A DNA stretch of 64,000 nt from Corallococcus carmarthensis (GTDB taxonomy: Bacteria; Myxococcota; Myxococcia; Myxococcales; Myxococcaceae), in contig NZ_RAWE01000019.1 in NCBI RefSeq assembly GCF_003611695.1, positions 1 through 64,000 on the forward strand, in the 5' to 3' direction. Both the position numbers and the translations under genes were made by a program. Below are positions 33,001 through 42,000 of this stretch, one piece after another; within the stretch, counting starts at the first letter, position 1; each line of letters starts with the position of its first letter. The notes beneath the pieces were generated by a model. The model ran no database searches, was not told the origin of the DNA, and saw only the letters and a list, made by a program, of their open reading frames with translations.

Positions 33001-36000
33001 CACTTGCGCGCCATCTCCACTGGCAGCGCCTCGCCCGCGGAGACGATGGTGGACAGGCCGTCCAGCCCTTCGGTGCCCAGCTGCGCGAGCACCGACGGCG
33101 TCAGCGTCACGGTGGTGATGCGCTGCGACTTCAGCAGCGTGCGCAGCGGCTCATCCGGCAGCAGCCGGTCGCGCGACGAAAGCACCAGCGTGGCCCCGGA
33201 CACGAGCGTGCTGAACACCTCCCACACGCTGGCGTCGAAGCTGGACGCCGCGTACTGCAACACGCGGCGGCCCGTTCCCAGGCCCTTCGCCGCGGCGGCC
33301 TGCCGGGCGGTGTTGTTGAGGCCGCGGTGCGGCAGGAGCGTGCCCTTGGGGCGGCCCGTGCTGCCCGACGTGTAGATGACGTACGCCAGGGTGTCGGCGT
33401 TGGCGCCGGAAGCCGGAGCGGTGTCCGGCAGCGTCTGGAGGTGCGCCGCCTCCAGGTCCATGCGCACCACGCGCAGGCCCTCGGAGGGCAGCTGCTTGCT
33501 CAGCGAGTCCTGCGTCACCAGCACGGGCGCGCCGCTGTCCTCCAGCATGAAGGACAGGCGCTCACGCGGGTAGGACGGATCCAACGGCACGAAGGCGCCA
33601 CCGGCCTTCTGGATGCCGAGCATCGCCACCGCCAGGTCCAGCGAACGCTCCACGCAGAGCGCCACGCGCACCTCGGGCCCGACGCCCAGCGTGCGCAGGT
33701 GGTGCGCCAGCTGGTTCGCGCGTGCATCCAGCTGCGCGTACGTCAGCGAGGAGTCCTCGAACACCAGCGCTTCCGCGCCCGGCGCGCGACGCACCTGGGC
33801 CTCGAAGAGCGCCGGGAACGTCACGTCGCCCGCGACCTCACCGCGCGTGTCGTTCCACGCCACCAGCACCTGGTGACGCTCCTGGGCACCCATCAGCGCG
33901 AGGTCGGACAGCTTCGCCGAGGGGCGCGCCGCCACGGACTCCAGCAGCACCCGCAGGTGCTCCATCATCCGCCGCGCCGTCGCCGCGGCGAACAGGTCGG
34001 TGTTGTACTCCAGCGTCCCTTCCAGCCCGCCCGCCGTCTCCGTCAGCGACAGCGTGAGGTCGAACTTCGCCGTCTTCGACTCCACCTCGTACGGCGACAG
34101 CTCCACGCCCGACAGCTTCAGGTGCGGCAGCACGTCCTGCTGCAACGCGAACATCACCTGGAACAGCGGCGCATGGCTCAGGCTGCGCTGCGGCTGGAGT
34201 TCCTCCACCAGCTTCTCGAACGGCACATCCTGGTGCGCGTACGCGCCCAGCGTCGTCTCGCGCACCTGCTTGAGGACCTGCTGGAAGCTCGGGTTGCCCG
34301 AAAGCTTCGTGCGCAGCACCAGCGTGTTGACGAAGAAGCCGATCAGGCCCTCCGTCTCCGCCTGCGTCCGGCCCGCGATGGGCGAGCCCACCGTCACGTC
34401 CTCCTGCCCCGAGTAGCGCGCCAGCAGCACCTGGAACGACGCCAGCAAGAGCATGTACGGCGTGACGCCTTCCTGCTTCGCCAACGCATTCAGCGTGCGG
34501 CTCAGGTCCGCGCCCAGCTTCACCGGCACCGTCGCGCCCCGGTACGTCTGCACCGCCGGACGCGCGAAGTCCGTCGGCAGCTCCAGCACCGCGGGGGCAC
34601 CCGCCAGCTGCTGCTTCCAGTAGCCGACCTGCTTCTCCAGCACTCCGCCCAGCAGCCACTCCCGCTGCCACTGCGCGAAGTCCGCGTACTGCACCGCCAA
34701 CTCCGGCAACGGGGACTGCTGATTGCGGACCTGGGCCTCGTAGAGCGCGGCGACTTCCCGCACGAGGACGCCCATGGACCAGCCGTCGGAGACGATGTGG
34801 TGCATCGTCACCAGCAGCACGTGCTTCGTCTCACCCAGCTTCAGCAGCCGGGCGCGCATCAACGGGCCGGTGCTCAGATCGAACGGGCGCGCGGCTTCTT
34901 CATCCGCCAACCGCCGCGCTTCCAGCTCCTGTGCACCGGAGAGTTCCACCACCGGCAACTCGAAGGCCTTCGCCGGGTGGATGACCTGCACTGCCTGACC
35001 GTTCTCATCGCGGAAGGTCGTGCGCAGCGCTTCATGCCGGCGGACGATCTCTTCCAGGGCTCGCCGCATGGCTTCCACATGCAGCGCGCCCTCCAGCTTC
35101 ACGCCGCCCGCCACGTTGTAGAAGGCGCTGCCCTGCTCCAGCTGATCGAGGAACCACAGACGCTGCTGCGCGAACGACAGCGACTGCGTGGCATTCCGGG
35201 GCCTCGGCGTGATCGCCGGAGCCTTGGACGCATCACGGCCCGAAATGGCCGAGTCCACGGACGCGGCCAGCGTCGCCACCGAGGGTGACTCGAAGAGCGA
35301 CCGCAGCGGGACCTCGACGCCGAAGGCCGTGCGAAGCCGGGTGACCAACTGCATCGCCAGCAGCGAGTGACCGCCCAGCTCGAAGAACGAATCCTCCGCG
35401 CCCACCCGCTCCATGCGCAGCAGCTGCGCGAAGAGCGTCGCGACCTGCTCTTCCGTCGCCGTGCGCGGTGCCACGTACTGGTTCTGCGACGACTGGGCTT
35501 CCGGAACCGGCAGCGCCTTGCGGTCCACCTTCCCGTTCGGATTCAGAGGCAGTGCGTTCAGCACCACGAACGCCGACGGAACCATGTACTCCGGCAGCCG
35601 CGACTTCAGGCCCTTGCGCAGCTCCGCCACGTCCAGAGACGCGCCCGCCACGTACGCCACCAAGCGCCTGTCGCCGGGCACGTCCTCACGCACCACCACC
35701 ACGGACTCGCGCACACCGGCCTGCGAGGACAGCACCGACTCCACTTCACCCAGCTCGATGCGGAAGCCGCGCACCTTCACCTGGAAGTCGATGCGGCCGA
35801 AGTACTCCAGCTCGCCATTCGCCAACCAGCGCACGCGGTCGCCCGTGCGATACATCCGCTCGCCGGGATCCTGGCTGAAGGGATTGGGGATGAACTTCTC
35901 CGCCGTCAGCGACGGCTTGGCCAGGTAACCTCGAGAGAGGCCCGCACCCGCGATGTACAGTTCGCCCGGCACGCCCTGCGGCACCGGACGCAGCCATGCA

Positions 36001-39000
36001 TCCAGCACGTACCCGCGCGAGCCCGTCAGGAGACGGCCCACCGTCGGCTCCCGCGCCGCGCCTTTCTCCACTCGCAAGTACGTCGAATACGTCGTGTCTT
36101 CCGTCGGGCCGTAGAAGTTGTAGACGGCCTCCACGTTCTTCAGTCCGTACACCGCCTGCGCCAGCCGGTTCAGCAACGGCTCACCGGCGAGGTTCACCGT
36201 ACGCACCGTCTCCGGCACGCCCTGGCTGCGCAGCAACTCCGCCATCGCGGAGGGCACCGTGTTCACCAGCGTCACCCGCCTCGCGTCCTTCAGCGCCGGC
36301 AACGCCAGCGCGTTCTCCGCGACGATGACGGCACCACCGACGCTCAGCGGCGCGAAGACTTCAAACACCGAGATGTCGAAGTTCAGCGACGTCGACGCCA
36401 GCATGCCCGACAGCTGCTGCGGCGTGAAAAACGCCGTCGCCCAGTGCAGGAATGCCACCACGCTGCGCTGCTCGATGGCCACGCCCTTCGGACGGCCCGT
36501 CGAACCCGACGTGTACAGCACGTACGCCAGGTTCCTTACGCCCGTGCGCGGATCGACGCGCGAAGCAGGATGCCTGGCGATGGTCTCCCAATCCGTATCC
36601 AGGAACACGTTGCGCGCCGAGTGCTCGGGCAGCACGCCCAGCAGCTTCTGCTGCGTCAGCACCACCGGCGCCTGCGCGTCCTCCAGCATCCAGCCCAGAC
36701 GGTCACGCGGGTACGCCGGGTCCAGCGGCACGTAGGCGCCACCCGCCTTCAGCACACCCAGCAGCGCCACCACCATGCGCGCGGAACGCTCCAGGCTCAC
36801 GCCCACCAGCGTGTCCGGGCCCACGCCCATTCCACGCAGGTGATGCGCCAGCTGATTCGCCTGCGCCTCCAGCTGCGCGTACGTCAGCACCTGCCCATCG
36901 AAGTACACTGCGGGGGCATCCGGCGTGCGCGCCGCCTGCGCCTCGAAGAGCGCCTGCATCGTCCCGCGCACCGGGCTCGCCAGGTCCGTCCCCGACACGT
37001 CCTTCAGCAGCGTCTGCTTCTCCTGCGCTCCCATCAGCGACAGGTCGAACACCTTCGCCATGGGCCGCACCGCCACGGACTCCAGCAGCACGCGCAGGTG
37101 CTCCGTCATCCGCCGCGCCGTCGCCGCCGTGAACAGGTCGGTGTTGTACTCCAGCGTTCCTTCCAGCCCGCCCGCGGTCTCCGTGAGGAAGAGCGTCAGG
37201 TCGAACTTCGCCGTCTTGGACTCCACCTCGTACGGCGACAGCTCCACACCCGACAGCTGCAGGTGAGGCAGCACGTCCTGCTGCAGCGCGAACATCACCT
37301 GGAACAGCGGCGCATGGCTCAGACTGCGCTGAGGCTGGAGTTCCTCCACCAGCTTCTCGAACGGCACGTCCTGGTGTGCGTACGCGCCCAGCGTCGTCTC
37401 GCGCACCTGCTTGAGGACCTGCTGGAAGCTCGGGTTGCCCGAAAGCTTCGTGCGCAGCACCAGCGTGTTGACGAAGAAGCCGATGAGGCCCTCCGTCTCC
37501 GCCTGCGTCCGGCCCGCGATGGGCGAGCCCACCGAGATGTCGTCCTGGCCGCTGTAGCGCGCCAGCAGCACCTGGAACGCAGTCAGGAGCAACTGGTACG
37601 GCGTCACGCCTTCCTGCTTCGCCAGCGCGTTCAACGTGCGGCTCAACTCCGCACCCAGCTTCACCGGCACCGTCGCGCCCCGGTACGTCTGCACCGCCGG
37701 ACGCGCGAAGTCCGTCGGCAGCTCCAGCACCGCGGGGGCTCCGGCCAACTGCTGCTTCCAGTAACCGACCTGCTTCTCCAGCACCCCGCCCAGCAGCCAC
37801 TCCCGCTGCCACTGCGCGAAGTCCGCGTACTGCACCGCCAGCTCCGGCAGCGGCACGGTGCGGCCCTGCGAGTGCGCCTCATAGAGCGCGGCCATCTCGC
37901 GCACGAGCACGCCCATGGACCAGCCGTCGGAGACGATGTGGTGCATCGTCACCAGCAGCACGTGCTTCGCTTCACCCAGCTTCAGCAGCTTCGTGCGGAA
38001 GAGCGGACCCGCACCCAGATCGAACGGACGCACGGCCTCTTCATCCACGCACCGCCGCGCCTCCGCCTCGCGTGCCGCTTCGGCCAAGGTGGACAGGTCC
38101 ACCACGGGCAGGTCCATCCGGCTCGCGGCGTGGATGATCTGCGCCGCCTGACCGTTGTCCTCACGGAACGTCGTGCGCAGCGACTCGTGCCGCGCGACGA
38201 TCTCCTGGAGCGTCAGCCGCAGGGCTTCCACGTGCAGCGCGCCCTCCAGTTGCACCGCACCCGGCACGTTGTAGAGCGCGCTGCCCTGCTCCAGCCGGTC
38301 CAGGAACCACAGGCGCTGCTGCGCGAACGACAGCGGCAGCACGCCTTCACGCGAAACCCGCTTCAGCGGCGGCAGGTTCGCGGCTGCCGTCTGCTTCCCG
38401 TCGATGAACGCCGCGAGCGACGCCACCGTGCTCAGCTCGAAGAGCGAACGCAGCGGGACCTCGACGCCGACGGCGGCGCGCAACCGGGAGACCAGCTGCA
38501 TCGCCAGCAGCGAGTGACCGCCCAGCTCGAAGAACGAATCCTCCGCCCCCACCCGCTCCATGCGCAGCAGCTGCGCGAAGAGCGTGGCTACCTGCTCTTC
38601 CGTCGCCGTGCGCGGCGCCACGTACTGGCCCTGCGCGGACTGGCCTTCCGGCACCGGCAGTGCCTTGCGGTCCACCTTCCCGTTCGGCGTCAGCGGCAGT
38701 GCGTCCAGCACCACGAAGGCCGACGGCACCATGTACTCCGGCAGCCGCTGCTTCAGCCCCTTGCGCAGCTCCGCCGCGTCCAGAGACGCGCCCGCCACGT
38801 ACGCCACCAGCCGCTTGTCGCCGGGCACGTCCTCACGCACCACCACCACCGACTCGCGCACGCCCGCCTGCGAGGCCAGCGCCGATTCCACTTCGCCCAG
38901 CTCGATGCGGAAGCCACGCACCTTCACCTGGAAGTCGATGCGGCCCAGGTACTCCAACTCTCCCGTCGCCAGCCACCGCACGCGGTCACCGGTGCGGTAC

Positions 39001-42000
39001 ATCCGCGCGCCCGGCTGCACCGAGTACGGGTTCGGCACGAAGCGCTCCGCCGTCAGCGACGGCTTGGCCAGGTAGCCGCGCGCGAGGCCCGCGCCCGAAA
39101 GGTACAGCTCGCCCGGCACGCCCTGCGGCACCGGGCGCAGCCACGCGTCCAGCACGTACGCCCGCGAGCCCGTCAGCGGACGGCCAATCGTCGGCTCACG
39201 CCCCGCGTCCTTCTCCACGCGCGTGTACGTCGAATACGTCGTGTCTTCCGTCGGGCCGTAGAGGTTGTAGACGCCCTCCACGCTCTTCAGCCCGTACAGC
39301 GCCTGCGCCAGCCGGTTCAGCAGCGGCTCGCCCGCGAGGTTCACCGTGCGCACCGACTCCGGCACGCTCTGGCTGCGCACCAGCTCCGCCATCGCGGAGG
39401 GCACCGTGTTCACCAGCGTCACCCGGCCCGCGTCCTTCAACGTCGGCAGCGCCAGCGCGTTCTCCGCGACGATGACGGCACCGCCGCTGCTCAGCGGCGC
39501 GAAGACTTCGAAGACGGACAGGTCGAAGTTCAGCGACGTCGCCGCCAGCACGCCGGCCAGCTGCTGCGACGTGAAGGCCGCCGTCGCCCAGTGCAGGAAC
39601 GCCACCGCGCTGCGCTGCTCAATGGCCACACCCTTCGGACGGCCCGTCGAGCCCGACGTGTACAGCACGTACGCCAGGTTCCCCACGCCCGTGCGCGTCG
39701 CGACAGGCGTCGTCGGCTGACGCGCGATCAGCGCCTGGTCCGTGTCCACGCAAACGGTCTGCGCGGAATGCTCGGGCAGTACGCCCAGCAGCTTCTGCTG
39801 CGTCAGCAGCACCGACGCCTTCGCGTCCTCCAGCATCCAGCCCAGGCGCTCACGCGGGTACGCCGGATCCAACGGCACGTATGCGCCGCCCGCCTTCAGC
39901 ACGCCCAGCAGCGCCACCACCATCCGCGCCGAACGCTCCAGGCTCACGCCCACCAGCGTGTCCGGGCCCACGCCCAAGCCGCGCAGGTGGTGCGCCAGCT
40001 GGTTCGCCTGCGCCTCCAGCTGCGAGTACGTCAGCACCTGCCCGTCGAAGTGCACCGCGGGCGCGTCCGGCGTGCGCGCCACCTGCGCCTCGAAGAGCGC
40101 CTGCATCGTCCCGCTCACCGGGTCCGACAGGTCCGTCCCCGACACGTCCTTCAGCAGCGACTGCTGCTCCTGCGCTCCCATCAGCGCGAGGTCGGACAGC
40201 TTCGCGCCCGGACTCGCGACCAGCGACTCCAGCAGCACCCGCAGGTGCTCCATCATCCGCCGCGCCGTCGCCGCGGCGAACAGGTCGGTGTTGTACTCCA
40301 GCGTCCCTTCCAGCCCGCCCGCCGTCTCCGTCAGGTAGAGCGAGAGGTCGAACTTCGCCGTCTTCGAATCGACCTCGTACGGCGACAGCTCCACGCCCGG
40401 CAGGCGGAAGTGCGGCAGCACGTCCTGCTGCAACACGAACAACACCTGGAACAACGGCGCATGGCTCAGGCTGCGCTGCGGCTGCAGCTCCTCCACCAGC
40501 TTCTCGAACGGCACGTCCTGGTGCGCGTACGCACCCAGCGTCGTCTCCTTCACCTGGGCCAGCAGCGCACGAAAGCTCGGGTTGCCTTCCAGCTTCGTGC
40601 GCAGCACCAGCGTGTTGACGAAGAAGCCAATCAGGCCCTCCGTCTCCGCGCGCGTCCGGCCCGTGATGGGCGAACCGACGGAGATGTCCTCCTGCCCGGA
40701 GTAACGCCCCAGCAGCACCTGGAACGCGGCCAGCAGCAGCATGTACGGCGTGACGCCTTCCTGCTTCGCCAACGCGCCCAGCGTGCGGCTCAGGTCCGCG
40801 CCCAGCTTCACCGGCACCGTGGCGCCCCGGTACGTCTGCGCCGCTGGGCGCGCGAAGTCCGTCGGCAGCTCCAGCACCGCAGGGGCCCCGGCCAGCCGCT
40901 GCTTCCAGTAGCCGACCTGCTTCTCCAGCACCCCGCCCAGCAGCCACTCCCGCTGCCACTGCGCGAAGTCCGCGTACTGCACCCGCAGCTCCGGCAGCGG
41001 AGAGCCCCGGCCCGCACGGAACGCGTCGTAGAGCGCGGCGACCTCACGCACGAGCACGCCCATGGACCAGCCGTCGGAGACGATGTGGTGCATCGTCACC
41101 AGCAGCACGTGCTTCGCCTCACCCAGCTTCAGCAATCGCGCGCGCACCAGCGGACCCGCGCCCAGGTCGAAGGGACGCACGGCCTCTTCGTCCACGCACC
41201 GCCGCGCCTCGGCCTCGCGCGACGCCTCCGCGAAGCCCGTCAGGTCCACCACCGGAAGCTCGAAGGCCTTCGCCGGATGGATGAGCTGCACCGCCTCGCC
41301 GTTCTCCTCTCGGAACGTCGTGCGCAGCGACTCGTGCCGGCGGACGATCTCCTCCAGGCTCCGCCGCATCGCCTCCGCGTCCAGCGCGCCGTCCAGCCGC
41401 ACCGCGCCCGGGATGCTGTAGAGCGCGCTGCCCTGCTCCAGCCGGTCCAGGAACCACAGGCGCTGCTGCGCGAACGACAGCGGTTGCGTGGCACCACGCG
41501 GCCGGGGCGCGAGCACCGCCGCCTTCGGCGCCTCCTGCTTCGAGGCCGTGATGCGCTGGGCTAGATCCACCAGGCTCGGCCCCTGGAGCAGCAGCTCCAT
41601 GGGCAGCGCCACGCCCAGCCCCTTCTCCACGGCGTGCGCCAGCTCCACCGCGCTCAGCGAATCCAGGCCGTACCGCGTGATGGGCTCACGCACGTCCACC
41701 GTCTTCGCGGGCATCCGCAGCTGCTCCGCCACGCGCTCCACCAGCCACGCCAGCGTGGACCGCACGGGCGCCGACACTTCGCCACCCGCGGACCCGGCGG
41801 GGGCTTCGGTGGGAGAAGGCGAGGTGGTGGACTTCCCCGGCTCCGGATCAGGCTCCGGGCCGTCGAATCCCGGCTCGCGCCACACCAGCACCGTGCGCAG
41901 CTCGTCCGCGAGGAACCCCGCCTTGCACGCGTGCCGCTGGATCTTCCCACTGGAGGTCTTCGGGATGCTGCCCGGCTCGATCAGCGCCACGGCGTGCACC

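Noticed and set aside
12177-41564. Very long open frames on the plus strand across the NRPS gene (for example 19452-24362, 27207-35288, 35367-41564)
   Set aside because: They are antisense shadows of a high-G+C gene with strong third-position bias. Their translations are Arg/His/Gln/Val-rich low-complexity text with no domain, while the minus frame shows every NRPS motif.
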